Shown one piece after another: positions 26,414-34,550 of a stretch of 39,808 nucleotides of DNA; the first letter of the stretch is position 1; the number at the start of each line of letters is the position of its first letter. The stretch lies in assembly GCA_003559855.1 (NCBI GenBank), contig PWJZ01000111.1, forward strand, positions 1 to 39,808, given 5' to 3'. The stretch comes from Bacteroidales bacterium. Lineage in GTDB: Bacteria; Bacteroidota; Bacteroidia; Bacteroidales; UBA7960. The notes beneath the pieces are model-generated. The model saw only the letters and a list, made by a program, of their open reading frames with translations. It did not search any database and was not told the DNA's origin. A program made the translations under genes and the position numbers.

Positions 26414-26608
26414 TTAAATAAAATTAATGATAAGCATATACAATCCGTGAATTGAAGCCCCGATAAGAGATGTAAAACCCAATACCTTATGAACTTTGAA
26501 TTTAACCTTCAGTATTTGTTTTCCTGTCAAAAATGAAAATATAACCGAAATATAGGCCAATATACCTACAATAAGAACATAATCAAACAAATCATACAAG
26601 AAGTCCAT
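26414..26608 (-). CDS. Small two-helix membrane protein with H-X13-H motif
   Basis: 64 residues with two predicted transmembrane helices (about 7-27 and 38-62). The second contains H40 and H54 separated by 13 residues (VHKVLGF, SIHGLY), the spacing of the heme-ligand pairs in cytochrome b helices, so two hemes could be ligated in a dimer or with a partner. This is an inference from spacing only. It is the first gene of a two-gene unit with the secreted SOR-like protein, behind a good promoter. No named family was recognised, and it could equally be a simple membrane tether. Confidence 0.6.
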   Translation of the reverse strand: MDFLYDLFDYVLIVGILAYISVIFSFLTGKQILKVKFKVHKVLGFTSLIGASIHGLYMLIINFI

Positions 26609-26646
26609 TTTGTTAGAATTTTGGTTATTAAATTAGAAAACCTGAT

Positions 26647-26678
26647 CAAAAATATGAATAAGTAACTTAATAAACAAA
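26647..26678 (-). promoter_or_regulatory. Promoter of the H-X13-H/SOR-like operon
   Basis: Read on the minus strand: TTTG (26675-26678), a 20-nt spacer, then TATTTTTG (26647-26654). Both boxes match fully, about 39 nt before the start codon. Confidence 0.65.
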
Positions 26679-26857
26679 ACAAAAAGAGGTTTTGTTTATG
26701 CAAAACTTCAACAAATTTCAATTATCAAAACATTGCTAACCTTATAATAAAATCAGGTTTTAAAATTTTAATTATGTGTGCAATACAAAAAATTATTCCT
26801 TAAGATTAAATTGGCGGGATATTTTTTTATTTCCGGTTAGAATGATTTCAGGCTTAT

Positions 26858-26865
26858 TATCTTTG
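26858..26865 (+). promoter_or_regulatory. -7 element upstream of the TraB/GumN gene
   Basis: TATCTTTG is a full TAnnTTTG match. A transcript from here would start near 26872 and carry the tiny ORF and hairpin at 26901-26963 in its leader. No clear -33 TTTG is seen. Confidence 0.45.
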
Positions 26866-26900
26866 TATAGCAAATCATTGAATTTTATAAACTATTAGCT

Positions 26901-26963
26901 ATGAAACCCCGATTTTTTTAAAACACGAACACAATCTTAACAGATTCTGCCGCATGGGGTTTC
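26901..26963 (+). promoter_or_regulatory. Leader hairpin with tiny ORF MKPRFF (copy C)
   Basis: A 6-codon ORF (26901-26921, stop TAA). Bases 26903-26910 (GAAACCCC) pair perfectly with 26956-26963 (GGGGTTTC). The layout is the same as in copies A and B: tiny ORF beginning M-K/R-P, stem closing over its first codons, 3' arm 30-45 nt later, real start codon downstream (here 27 nt after the stem). Confidence 0.5.
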
Positions 26964-26990
26964 CAATATACCTTAAAAATAAATTTTGTT

Positions 26991-27878
26991 ATGGTAAAAA
27001 CAATTTCTAAATCAATTTTCGCAATTCTTTTTTTTCTGATTTTAATCAATACTGCTCATGCACAATCATATCAGAAGGTTGCCGATGCTGTTCTTTGGGA
27101 AATAACGGGCAAAGACCTTCAGAAAAAGTCATGGATTTTCGGTACGCTTCATATGATCTGTCCTGAAGATTTTTATGTTTTCCCGGGCGTGGAAGAAGCA
27201 TTGAAACAAGCCGGCAAAATTGTCGTAGAGCTTGATATTACTGATCCTGAAGTAACGGAGGAAATACGGCAAAGCATGATAATGGGGGAGGGGCAGCGTT
27301 TTGAAGACCTTTTTGATGAAGATGATTACAGACGAGTGAAAAATTTTTTCAAGGATAGTATTGGCGTTAACCTGGAGACTTTGTCGCAGGTTCAACCCAT
27401 ATTCCTCAGTTCTATGATCTACCCGCGTATGATCGGTTGCACTCCCAAAAGCTATGAAGATTACCTGGTCAGAAAGGCAACCGATTATGATATTCCTGTG
27501 AGGGGTTTGGAAGAAGTTGATGAGCAATTCAGTGTTTTCAGACATCTTTCATATGAACAACAGGCAACATTGCTTATGGAGTATATTGAAGAGTATGATC
27601 AAAAGAAGTCTGAATTTAACATTATGGTATCCGACTACCTGAACCAAAGTATCAATAAGCTTCTGGAAGACATTAAAAGTTCTTCATATGATGAGATTGA
27701 ACGGTTTACCCGTGAGATGATGGAAGAGAGAAACAAAATATGGATACCGCGTATCGAAGACCTGATAAACGAACAATCCGTTTTTATTGGTATTGGTGCA
27801 GGACACCTGCCGGGAGAAGAAGGGGTGATAAAATTGCTTCGCGACAGGGGTTATGATGTAAATCCGGTAATGCAATAG
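26991..27878 (+). CDS. TraB/GumN family exported protein
   Basis: 295 residues. Signal peptide 1-24 (ILINTAHAQS). The TraB/GumN (PF01963) pattern is clear: LWEITGKD, SWIFGTLHM with the conserved GTxH near residue 51, VVELDI, VRGLEEVDEQ and the C-terminal FIGIGAGHLPGEEGVIKLL with its second conserved GxxH. The family is related to Tiki-type metalloproteases. The conserved His and Glu residues may bind metal, but activity is unproven for bacterial GumN proteins. It probably acts in the periplasm. The gene is single, with the 5' leader carrying a hairpin/tiny ORF like those upstream of the 23648 gene. Confidence 0.88.
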   Translation: MVKTISKSIFAILFFLILINTAHAQSYQKVADAVLWEITGKDLQKKSWIFGTLHMICPEDFYVFPGVEEALKQAGKIVVELDITDPEVTEEIRQSMIMGEGQRFEDLFDEDDYRRVKNFFKDSIGVNLETLSQVQPIFLSSMIYPRMIGCTPKSYEDYLVRKATDYDIPVRGLEEVDEQFSVFRHLSYEQQATLLMEYIEEYDQKKSEFNIMVSDYLNQSINKLLEDIKSSSYDEIERFTREMMEERNKIWIPRIEDLINEQSVFIGIGAGHLPGEEGVIKLLRDRGYDVNPVMQ

Positions 27879-27994
27879 TGGTTTTGCTGACATTAACTTA
27901 AGCAGGAATAACTAAAGAGTTATTGACTGTTAATAATTGCAAATTTCATTTTGCCGGTTGCAGGTTGTAGGATTCATTACAAAACGAACACCGT

Positions 27995-29185
27995 TCAGAT
28001 CAAAAACAACGGTTTATCAACAAAACTTTCATATACCGGTCTTAGCCTGTCGGTGTTATAATGTTTTTCAACATTGACTAATTTATTGGTGCTTGCGACA
28101 ATATCTACAGGCATGTTATCGTATCGTCCGTTTTTCAGGATAACCAGTCTTCCATGGAATCCGCCAAGTACAAGGTCGAGTGCCAGGTTGCCGTAAGCCA
28201 TGGGTACTATGGAATCGATTGAATCAGGGTCTCCCGAACGTACCAAATACCTGAGATGTTGATTGATGGTATCTATTCTTTGATTGTTGTTGTACTTGGG
28301 TGAGATTTCCTTTATTTTGGCTGAAATGGCATCGCCTATTCCGCCTAGCTTTGCATGTCCGTAAGCATCTTTTTCCGTACTTCTGAACATCATTTCAACA
28401 CCTTCGAAAGTTGTACCTTCCGACACCAATACTACGGAGTAATTGCTGGGAGTATTCCTCCGGTCATATATCAGCAACTCGGTAAGATGCTCGATATTGA
28501 ATTTATATTCAGGTATCACACACCTGTTGGCAGCACCTGCCATTGTTGGAAGCAATGCAGTAAACCCGGCATAACGCCCGAAAACTTCTATAACAAGTAT
28601 ACGTTCATGAGAGCCTGCCGACGTCCTTAACAAGTTAGTTAAATGTATAGTCCTTGTAACACAGGTGCTGAAGCCGATACAATAGTCGGTGCCGGGAACA
28701 TCATTATCCATCGTTTTTGGTATGGCTACAATCCTAACGCCTTCCTTGTATAACCTTACTGCATAACTCAGAGTATCATCCCCTCCTATAGGTATGAGGT
28801 AATCTATACCCAAAAAGCCAATGTTTTTCAACACTTCTTTGGTTAAATCATTTTTTTCCTTATTGTATTTGTCTTTGAGGTGCTCCGGCACTGCTTTGGC
28901 TGTTACTTGAGAAGGATTGGTGCGGCTGGTATGCAAAAAAGTGCCGCCGGTACGCCCTGCTTTATTAACAGTATCTTCGCTCAGATTCGTATAGTTATCA
29001 CTGTTATCGGCATCTTTGTCGCGGATTATTTCCATAAGCCCTGCCCATCCCCTGCGAATACCTATTACACGATAACCTTCACGCAAAGCCCTTATAGTTA
29101 TTGCTCTGATTGCAGGATTTAATCCCGGCACATCACCGCCACCGGTTAAAATACCTATCGTACCTTTTGATTTGGTTTTTGCCAT
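27995..29185 (-). CDS. pfkA: 6-phosphofructokinase, probably pyrophosphate-dependent
   Basis: 396 residues of the phosphofructokinase A family. GILTGGGDVPGLNPAI (10-25) is the phosphoryl-donor loop, and IPKTMDNDVPGTD (155-167) holds the catalytic Asp pair. Two specificity positions are diagnostic: GGDDT (134-138) has Asp where ATP enzymes have Gly, and PKTMDND has Lys157 where ATP enzymes have Gly (PGTIDND). Both are the states associated with pyrophosphate-dependent enzymes, so this is likely a PPi-PFK that runs reversibly between fructose 6-phosphate and fructose 1,6-bisphosphate. The symbol pfkA is by family; pfp would suit a PPi enzyme. It is a single gene with a -7 match 38 nt upstream. 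Confidence 0.88.
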   Translation of the reverse strand: MAKTKSKGTIGILTGGGDVPGLNPAIRAITIRALREGYRVIGIRRGWAGLMEIIRDKDADNSDNYTNLSEDTVNKAGRTGGTFLHTSRTNPSQVTAKAVPEHLKDKYNKEKNDLTKEVLKNIGFLGIDYLIPIGGDDTLSYAVRLYKEGVRIVAIPKTMDNDVPGTDYCIGFSTCVTRTIHLTNLLRTSAGSHERILVIEVFGRYAGFTALLPTMAGAANRCVIPEYKFNIEHLTELLIYDRRNTPSNYSVVLVSEGTTFEGVEMMFRSTEKDAYGHAKLGGIGDAISAKIKEISPKYNNNQRIDTINQHLRYLVRSGDPDSIDSIVPMAYGNLALDLVLGGFHGRLVILKNGRYDNMPVDIVASTNKLVNVEKHYNTDRLRPVYESFVDKPLFLI

Positions 29186-29222
29186 AGTTAATTTTTTGAT
29201 CTGTATTCTAAAAATCGGAACG

Positions 29223-29230
29223 CAAAAATA
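29223..29230 (-). promoter_or_regulatory. -7 element upstream of phosphofructokinase
   Basis: On the minus strand this reads TATTTTTG, 38 nt before the start codon. No -33 box is recognisable. Confidence 0.4.
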
Positions 29231-29510
29231 ATAAAAAATGAGATTTAATTTTTTAAATTTTTTTTTGGCAGATTTATCCCGTCGGATATATGTATTTAAT
29301 GTATATGCTTTTAGTTAACAAAACATCATACAGGGCGGGAACTGGAAGCTTGTTTTGAACAAAGTGAAATAACTCTAAGAATAAAGTGCAGATTATCAGT
29401 TTTTATGCCTGGTGTCATGAAGTCTCCTATATAACACTTTGCAAAGTTGTCTGTTTTCAGTTTGGTAGCTTAACAATCCCGAAAACATGGTGACTATAAA
29501 TAATATAAAC

Positions 29511-29590
29511 TGCTTTCACCCTTTCAGGGCTTAAGAAACAGTATGCTTTACACATAGGGCGTTGCTCTGCGTTACTGTTATTGGGAGTTG
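29511..29590. repeat. REP-like palindromic repeat
   Basis: Two small palindromes sit close together: CCCT-TTC-AGGG (29519-29529) and AGGGC-GTT-GCTCT (29556-29568, the second arm with a G-T pair). This is the style of the dispersed palindromes common in Bacteroidota intergenic DNA. That comparison is from memory; only one copy is in the window. Confidence 0.4.
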
Positions 29591-29874
29591 TATTATAAAC
29601 TCATTATTTGCAATTTTTATTAGAAAAAAATTATTAATAATTTTGTGTCAGCCTCGAAAGTAAAAAAACCTTTACATAACTTTTTGCTGGGTTATTTGTT
29701 TTGAAGTCTAATGTTCCCGGACACTTAGTGGCTCGATAAAAACATATAATCCCTTAATTTTTTTATATTCGTAATGACTGATAGTAGGAAGAAGTATCAG
29801 ATTTTTAATATTTTAACCGGACGATGGTGAAATTTAGTATATATTAAACCGATAAAAACAATAAATCTGTAATT

Positions 29875-31023
29875 ATGGAGAATTTTGTAATGTACAATCC
29901 TGTGAAACTACATTTTGGAAAAGGTGTAGTTGAAAAAACAGGTAAATCTGCGTCTGAATATGGTAAAAAGGCGCTTTTGGTTTATGGCAGGGGTTCGGTA
30001 AAGCACAACGGTGCCTATGATGATACTGCGGGTAGTTTGAATGAAGCCGGAATAGAGATTGTTGAATATACGGGCATCAGGCCCAACCCTGTAGTTGAGG
30101 ATGCTGACCGTGCTGCTGATCTGGGCCGCAGGGAGAATGTTGATATGATAGTAGCTGTTGGTGGCGGGAGTGTGATAGATTGTGCCAAGGTAATAAGCGT
30201 AGCTGTGCCTTGCCAACGGCCGGCATGGGAGCTTGTTGAGGGTGCCGTAAAACCCCTGTCAGGCATACCATTGCTGGCAGTATTGACCCTCGCCGCTACA
30301 GGTACCGAAATGAACGCCAATGCCGTAATACAAAACAACAAGCTTATGAAAAAAGTTGGCTTTAAAAACAACCTGATGTTTCCGAAACATTCGTTTTTGG
30401 ATTCTTCATATACACTTACAGTACCTGCTAATTATACAGCATACGGCATAGTTGACCTTGTCGCCCACGCACTTGAAGCTTTTTTTGGAAATGGTGATTC
30501 AACACTCACCGACAAGTTTACTTTAAACATCATTGATGAGGCTTTTGAATATGGTCCAAAACTTATGAATGACCTCAAGAATCATGAGCTTCGCGAAAAG
30601 ATCATGTTTGCAGCAACATGTGCCCTGAATGGAATGACAGCCTGGGGCAGGAAAGGTCATGACTGGGGAGTTCATGCTATTGGTCATGTGCTGTCGGTCA
30701 TATACGACATTCCCCACGGGGCATCTTTATCAATAGCTTACCCGGCATGGTTTAAACTTTTCAAAGACCGTATTCCTAAAAGAATCGGCCAACTGGGCAA
30801 AGGATTATTTAACCATGCAAATCCCGATATCGTTATAGATAGGTTTGAAAAATATTTCAGCGGCATGGATGCGCCTGTGAAGCTTTCACAATTAGGTGTC
30901 GATATTTCCGCTAAAGATGTAAAAGAAAAAGTGACAGACGTAATGGTAAAGAACAAAGTATCGGGGTTTAATTATGAGATAGATCAGGACGATTATATGC
31001 TTTTGCTGGAAATGATGGAGTAG
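29875..31023 (+). CDS. Iron-containing alcohol dehydrogenase, YqhD/BdhA type
   Basis: 382 residues. The N-terminal Rossmann domain binds NAD(P)H (VAVGGGSVIDCAK, 94-105). The metal ligands are at D194, H198 (IVDLVAHALE), H267 and H281 (DWGVHAIGHV, IPHG), the same residue numbers as the zinc ligands of Escherichia coli YqhD. The family reduces short-chain aldehydes with NAD(P)H to alcohols, for detoxification or as a fermentation end step. It is cytoplasmic. It is convergent with the cupin lipoprotein gene downstream. The real substrate cannot be told from the sequence. Confidence 0.9.
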   Translation: MENFVMYNPVKLHFGKGVVEKTGKSASEYGKKALLVYGRGSVKHNGAYDDTAGSLNEAGIEIVEYTGIRPNPVVEDADRAADLGRRENVDMIVAVGGGSVIDCAKVISVAVPCQRPAWELVEGAVKPLSGIPLLAVLTLAATGTEMNANAVIQNNKLMKKVGFKNNLMFPKHSFLDSSYTLTVPANYTAYGIVDLVAHALEAFFGNGDSTLTDKFTLNIIDEAFEYGPKLMNDLKNHELREKIMFAATCALNGMTAWGRKGHDWGVHAIGHVLSVIYDIPHGASLSIAYPAWFKLFKDRIPKRIGQLGKGLFNHANPDIVIDRFEKYFSGMDAPVKLSQLGVDISAKDVKEKVTDVMVKNKVSGFNYEIDQDDYMLLLEMME

Positions 31024-31044
31024 GGGGTAGATAATATTTGGCTG

Positions 31045-31075
31045 AGGGCACAGAGCTTAAAGCCCTATGCCCTTA
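31045..31075. terminator. Possible terminator between the ADH and cupin genes
   Basis: AGGGCA and TGCCCT form a 6-bp stem between two convergent genes, with a further AGCTT/AAGCC-like inner arm. No long T-tract follows in either direction, so support is weak. Confidence 0.3.
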
Positions 31076-31097
31076 AACCGTTTACTATATTAAACAA

Positions 31098-31652
31098 TTA
31101 ATGCTCATGATGATGATGGTACTCTTCAGCTTCTTCATAGGTTTCATGAAGTATGCCCGCAGCATGCTCAGGTGGGGCATAAATAGTATATAGCTTAAGG
31201 CCAGTATCGCCGGTGTTTTCTAATTTATGCCAGTATCCTGCAGGTATAAGCACCGCCCAGTCATCTTTTGCGATTTTGTCAAATGGAAGATCATCCTCGG
31301 TTTTACCCATAAGGATACGGGCTTCGCCCTGTTCAACCCTGATAAATTGATCATGGTCATGATGTACTTCCAAATCAATAATTTCACCGGGCTTTAAAGA
31401 CATTAAAACCACCTGCATGTACTCTCCCGACCATACTGCAATACGATAATTATCGTTGTCGATGGTAGCTTCTTCTATATCAAATGCCCATGGTTCTTTA
31501 CCCTTGTCTTCCATAATTTCTTTTACCGGCTCTTTTTCATTCTCATTCGTTTCGGGTTGTCCCTGACAACCAATTAATAACGAAATCGTTAACAGACATA
31601 ATGCCGATAAAAGCATCATGGTTTTGTTTGTAGTGATAATTAGTTTTTTCAT
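31098..31652 (-). CDS. Cupin-domain lipoprotein
   Basis: 184 residues. A lipoprotein signal with Cys29 in LLIGC anchors it in a membrane. After a charged linker comes a cupin barrel. Motif 1 is H98-D-H100 with E107 (HHDHDQFIRVEQGE), and motif 2 is PAGYWH142 with N146. These three His and one Glu are the usual metal site. The C-terminus is His-rich (EEYHHHHEH), possibly a second metal site. The role could be metal binding or small-molecule sensing in the periplasm; no substrate is visible. It is convergent with the alcohol dehydrogenase gene and separated from it by 74 bp. Confidence 0.85.
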   Translation of the reverse strand: MKKLIITTNKTMMLLSALCLLTISLLIGCQGQPETNENEKEPVKEIMEDKGKEPWAFDIEEATIDNDNYRIAVWSGEYMQVVLMSLKPGEIIDLEVHHDHDQFIRVEQGEARILMGKTEDDLPFDKIAKDDWAVLIPAGYWHKLENTGDTGLKLYTIYAPPEHAAGILHETYEEAEEYHHHHEH

Positions 31653-32207
31653 AGCGGAATACTTTTTTAGTTATACAAAATATTTGATTTTTTCCTGAAA
31701 CCAAGTCAAAGATGCAAATTTTTATTTTAACAAATTTAAAAATAATTAATTTAAAAATCCATTAGTGTCCGGTTAAGAATTTATCTTTATAAAGCTACGC
31801 AGTGGCAACCTGAAGTGCCGATTTTTGCGGGAGTTGCCCGATTGTATTCGTAATAAATGCAATAAATAACGGTAATAGCCTTATAAGGGCTGTCGGGCTC
31901 TCGGTTTGTTCTTTTTACAGTTTTTTAACAGGCCGCCACGGCGTGGCTTTTGGGTTTGCAATAAGAATTTGGCAGGCAATCATTTACGTTCTGTGTTTAT
32001 TTTAATTGTTCGAAAACATGCACTTTTCTTATATAATTGAATTTGGCACCACTTTGTTAGAAATAGAAACAGTTGTATTTTTATTGAGTTTGATCAATAA
32101 AAGGAAGTTTTGGAATGGCTTTACTATTTAATATTTAGTGCTAATGTTTGGTGGTTTATTCAAAAATTTATAGCTTTGATATTGAGAACGGCTAAACTTA
32201 ATTGACT
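31653..32207. other. Intergenic region with palindromes between the cupin and MltF-like genes
   Basis: 555 bp, no ORF. Visible are CCATTAGTGTCCGG (31759-31772, a likely insertion-element end), GGCAAC/GTTGCC (31804-31809/31833-31838), AGCCTTATAAGGGCT (about 31877-31891) and GCCAC-GGC-GTGGC (31935-31947). The plus-side promoter at 32147-32178 is listed separately. This looks like a cluster of degenerate repeat fragments. Confidence 0.45.
32147..32178 (+). promoter_or_regulatory. Promoter of the MltF-like gene
   Basis: TTTG (32147-32150), a 20-nt spacer and TAGCTTTG (32171-32178). Both boxes match exactly. It implies a leader of about 20 nt and supports the ATG at 32208 as the start. Confidence 0.75.
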
Positions 32208-33614
32208 ATGCGTTACTTATATGTTAAATTTCTTTTTTATTCATTTATTATTTTAATTTTTTCAACCTGCAAGCCGGACCATGAACACATTGACTTGCCG
32301 GACATAAAAGAGAGGGGTCATTTAATAGCTATAACAAGTTACAGCCCCATTTCATATTTTATATATCGTGGTGAGCCGATGGGCTATGAGTATGAATTGC
32401 TTAAAATGCTTGGAGATAATTTGGATATACCTGTAAAGATTAAGCTTGCCAGGGATTTTGAAGAGATGATAGGGTTGCTTGAAAGCGGCGAGGGTGATAT
32501 GATAGCATATGGTTTGACGGTGACTTCCGAAAGACGTAAGCGATTGGCTTTTACCTGGCCCATGAATGTTACCCGCCAGGTTCTGGTACAACGTAAACCT
32601 GATAACTGGCGTCAGATGAAGCTGCATCAGATCGAAAACATGTTAATCCGCAGCCCCATTGAGTTGGGGGGTGAAACGATACATGTAAGGCGCGGGTCTG
32701 CTTATGTGAGTCGTTTAAACAACCTGTCTATGGAGATAGGGCAGGATATAAACATTGTTGAGGCACCCCCTGATGTTGCTACCGAAGAGCTCATACACCA
32801 GGTTGCCAAAGACTCCATAGCCTTTACCGTGGCAGATGAAAATATTGCACATATACAATCTGCATACTACCGTGATATTGACATACAAACACCTGTAAGT
32901 CTTCCCCAGCAGGTGGCCTGGGCGGTACGTCCATCTTCACCTTTATTGCTTGAGGCTATCAATGAGTGGCTTACCGCTGCGCAGGATCATGCAGATTATT
33001 ATGTCATTTACAACAAATATTACGAGGATCGCCGTGCCTTTCGCTCACGCTATGCCAGTGAATATTTCCCCATAACGGGAGATGCTATTTCACCTTATGA
33101 TGACTTGTTGCGTGAAGGCGCAGAGAAACTCGGATGGGACTGGCGTATGCTGGCAGCGCTTATATACCGGGAGTCACAGTTCAAACCTGATGCACGCTCA
33201 TGGGCAGGTGCCAGAGGATTGATGCAACTGATGCCCCGTACAGCCAGAGAATTCGGGGCTGAAAACCCGGATGACCCGCTACAGAACATACAGGCAGGAG
33301 TAAGGTTCTTGATATGGCTGGATGATTATTGGGAAAAACATATCGAAAATGAAGAAGAACGCAAAAAATTCGTAATAGCTTCATATAATGTAGGACAAGG
33401 ACATGTTCAAGACGCACGCCGGCTGGCAAAAGCCTTTGATGCCAACCCGGATATATGGGAAAACAATGTGGAACGCTTTATGATCAAAAAATCTAATCCG
33501 GATTATTATAATATGGAAATGGTGAATTTTGGCTATGCCACAGGATTGGAACCAGTCATTTTTGTGGAAACTATTTACGAACTTTATGAACATTATAAAA
33601 AGTTTGTGGAATAA
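32208..33614 (+). CDS. mltF: Membrane-bound lytic murein transglycosylase F-like protein
   Basis: 468 residues from the ATG at 32208. A TTG two codons earlier is less likely given the promoter. The lipoprotein signal ends in FSTC (Cys21 from this start). The N-terminal domain (about 35-265) is a family 3 solute-binding domain (LIAITSYSPISYFIYRGEPM, YGLTVTSERRKRLAFTWP). The C-terminal SLT lysozyme-like domain (about 295-430) has the catalytic Glu in LIYRESQF (about 322), then GARGLMQLMPRTA and FVIASYNVGQGHV. It cleaves peptidoglycan glycan strands with 1,6-anhydro ends at a membrane. It is single and followed by the rpmH promoter. Confidence 0.9.
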   Translation: MRYLYVKFLFYSFIILIFSTCKPDHEHIDLPDIKERGHLIAITSYSPISYFIYRGEPMGYEYELLKMLGDNLDIPVKIKLARDFEEMIGLLESGEGDMIAYGLTVTSERRKRLAFTWPMNVTRQVLVQRKPDNWRQMKLHQIENMLIRSPIELGGETIHVRRGSAYVSRLNNLSMEIGQDINIVEAPPDVATEELIHQVAKDSIAFTVADENIAHIQSAYYRDIDIQTPVSLPQQVAWAVRPSSPLLLEAINEWLTAAQDHADYYVIYNKYYEDRRAFRSRYASEYFPITGDAISPYDDLLREGAEKLGWDWRMLAALIYRESQFKPDARSWAGARGLMQLMPRTAREFGAENPDDPLQNIQAGVRFLIWLDDYWEKHIENEEERKKFVIASYNVGQGHVQDARRLAKAFDANPDIWENNVERFMIKKSNPDYYNMEMVNFGYATGLEPVIFVETIYELYEHYKKFVE

Positions 33615-33733
33615 TACCCCGTAAAAGAAACATGAAAAATGCAATTATACAGGTGGCAGAATAACTGTAAAACAATATTTTTGAATTTGACAGAAAAACA
33701 GAATACAAGAAAAAACAGCATCATTATTTCATC

Positions 33734-33764
33734 ATTGGTTTTTAAGAAAAAATGGTTATCTTTG
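33734..33764 (+). promoter_or_regulatory. Promoter of rpmH
   Basis: ATTG (33734-33737, one base off TTTG), a 19-nt spacer and a full -7 box TATCTTTG (33757-33764). It implies a leader of about 90 nt before rpmH. Confidence 0.6.
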
Positions 33765-33861
33765 CGCTTCTAAAAAATTATGGGAAACAAGTCCCTGATT
33801 TTATAACAGAGGTTATGGATTTATCCGATAGCAAATAGTAAATAAGAAAATATTAACAACA

Positions 33862-34017
33862 ATGAAACGAACATATCAACCATCAAGAAAAAGAAGAATA
33901 AGCAAACACGGATTCAGAAACAGGTCCAAATCGATCAATGGGCGAAAAACACTGGCTGCAAGAAGGGCTAAAGGAAGAAAAAATTTATCTGCATCGAGCG
34001 AAAAATCATATAAATAA
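33862..34017 (+). CDS. rpmH: 50S ribosomal protein L34
   Basis: 51 residues, very basic. It starts [18 protein letters not shown] and has [16 protein letters not shown], the L34 signature. It is a component of the large ribosomal subunit near the exit of the peptide tunnel. It has its own promoter and a strong terminator 26 nt downstream, so here it is a stand-alone unit, not next to rnpA and dnaA as in many bacteria. An 8-codon ORF (MGNKSLIL, 33780-33806) lies in its leader, beside GGGA/TCCC pairing; this may be chance. Confidence 0.95.
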   Translation: MKRTYQPSRKRRISKHGFRNRSKSINGRKTLAARRAKGRKNLSASSEKSYK

Positions 34018-34043
34018 GATTCACGTTAAATTTTTATATTACA

Positions 34044-34074
34044 AAGCCGTTATATGTAATGTAACGGCTTTTTT
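34044..34074 (+). terminator. Rho-independent terminator after rpmH
   Basis: A 9-bp perfect stem AAGCCGTTA/TAACGGCTT (34044-34052 and 34062-34070) is followed by a T run. Confidence 0.85.
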
Positions 34075-34250
34075 GTTTGATGGATGATGGGTTCGGTGGC
34101 TTGCGACAAACAGCCGCCCGCCGTCGTATGTAAAACGGAAATTGCCGGCCGTTGCTTTGTAATTTTGGATCCGGAGTGCTGGGTTTGGGATTTTAAATTA
34201 AGAGCTTACTATATTATTTTTATTTTTGTTTATTATTATTCTGTTTTTTT

Positions 34251-34550
34251 ATGACTTTACTGCGGATAATAGGAATATTCATACTTATTTATTTGGTTTT
34301 CAGATTGATCACAATGTATGTTATGCCCTGGCTTTTAAGAAAATTTATAGAAAGACAGAGAAAAAAGTTTTATGGCGAAGATCATTCCAAAAGGGGGCAT
34401 TCCAAACAAAGTTCGGATGAAAGGGAGGATGTGCACATTAATATTAAGGGTAAAAAAAAGGTATCTTCGGATGATATTGGAGAATATGTTGATTTTAAGG
34501 AAATAAAAGATAAGGATATTTCAGGATCAAAATCAAAAAAGAAAAAATAA
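34251..34550 (+). CDS. DUF4834 family small membrane protein
   Basis: 99 residues. One N-terminal transmembrane helix (about 3-26, LLRIIGIFILIYLVFRLITM) is followed by a basic, low-complexity cytoplasmic tail (RKFIERQRKKFYG, then a K/S/D-rich end). This is the pattern of DUF4834, a Bacteroidota family often just before yfhO. Its stop codon overlaps the yfhO start by one base (TAATG), so the two are translationally coupled. No function is known. Confidence 0.8.
   Translation: MTLLRIIGIFILIYLVFRLITMYVMPWLLRKFIERQRKKFYGEDHSKRGHSKQSSDEREDVHINIKGKKKVSSDDIGEYVDFKEIKDKDISGSKSKKKK

Larger units (their letters stand above)
26609..26990. other. Divergent leader region between the H-X13-H gene and the TraB/GumN gene
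   Basis: 382 bp, A/T-rich. It contains one promoter per side and a leader hairpin with a tiny ORF on the plus side (listed separately). Confidence 0.5.
29186..29874. other. Intergenic region with REP-like and IS-end-like sequence
   Basis: 689 bp without an ORF. It holds a palindromic REP-like segment (29511-29590) and a GTGTCCGG-type sequence (29717-29731) that has an inverted counterpart at 31759-31772 beyond the next two genes. The minus-side -7 element of the PFK gene is listed separately. No plus-side promoter for the ADH gene was found that fits the consensus. Confidence 0.5.

Noticed and set aside
27907-27924. AATAACT/AGTTATT hairpin between the TraB/GumN and PFK genes as a terminator
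   Set aside because: Stem is A/T-only and has no U-tract in either direction.
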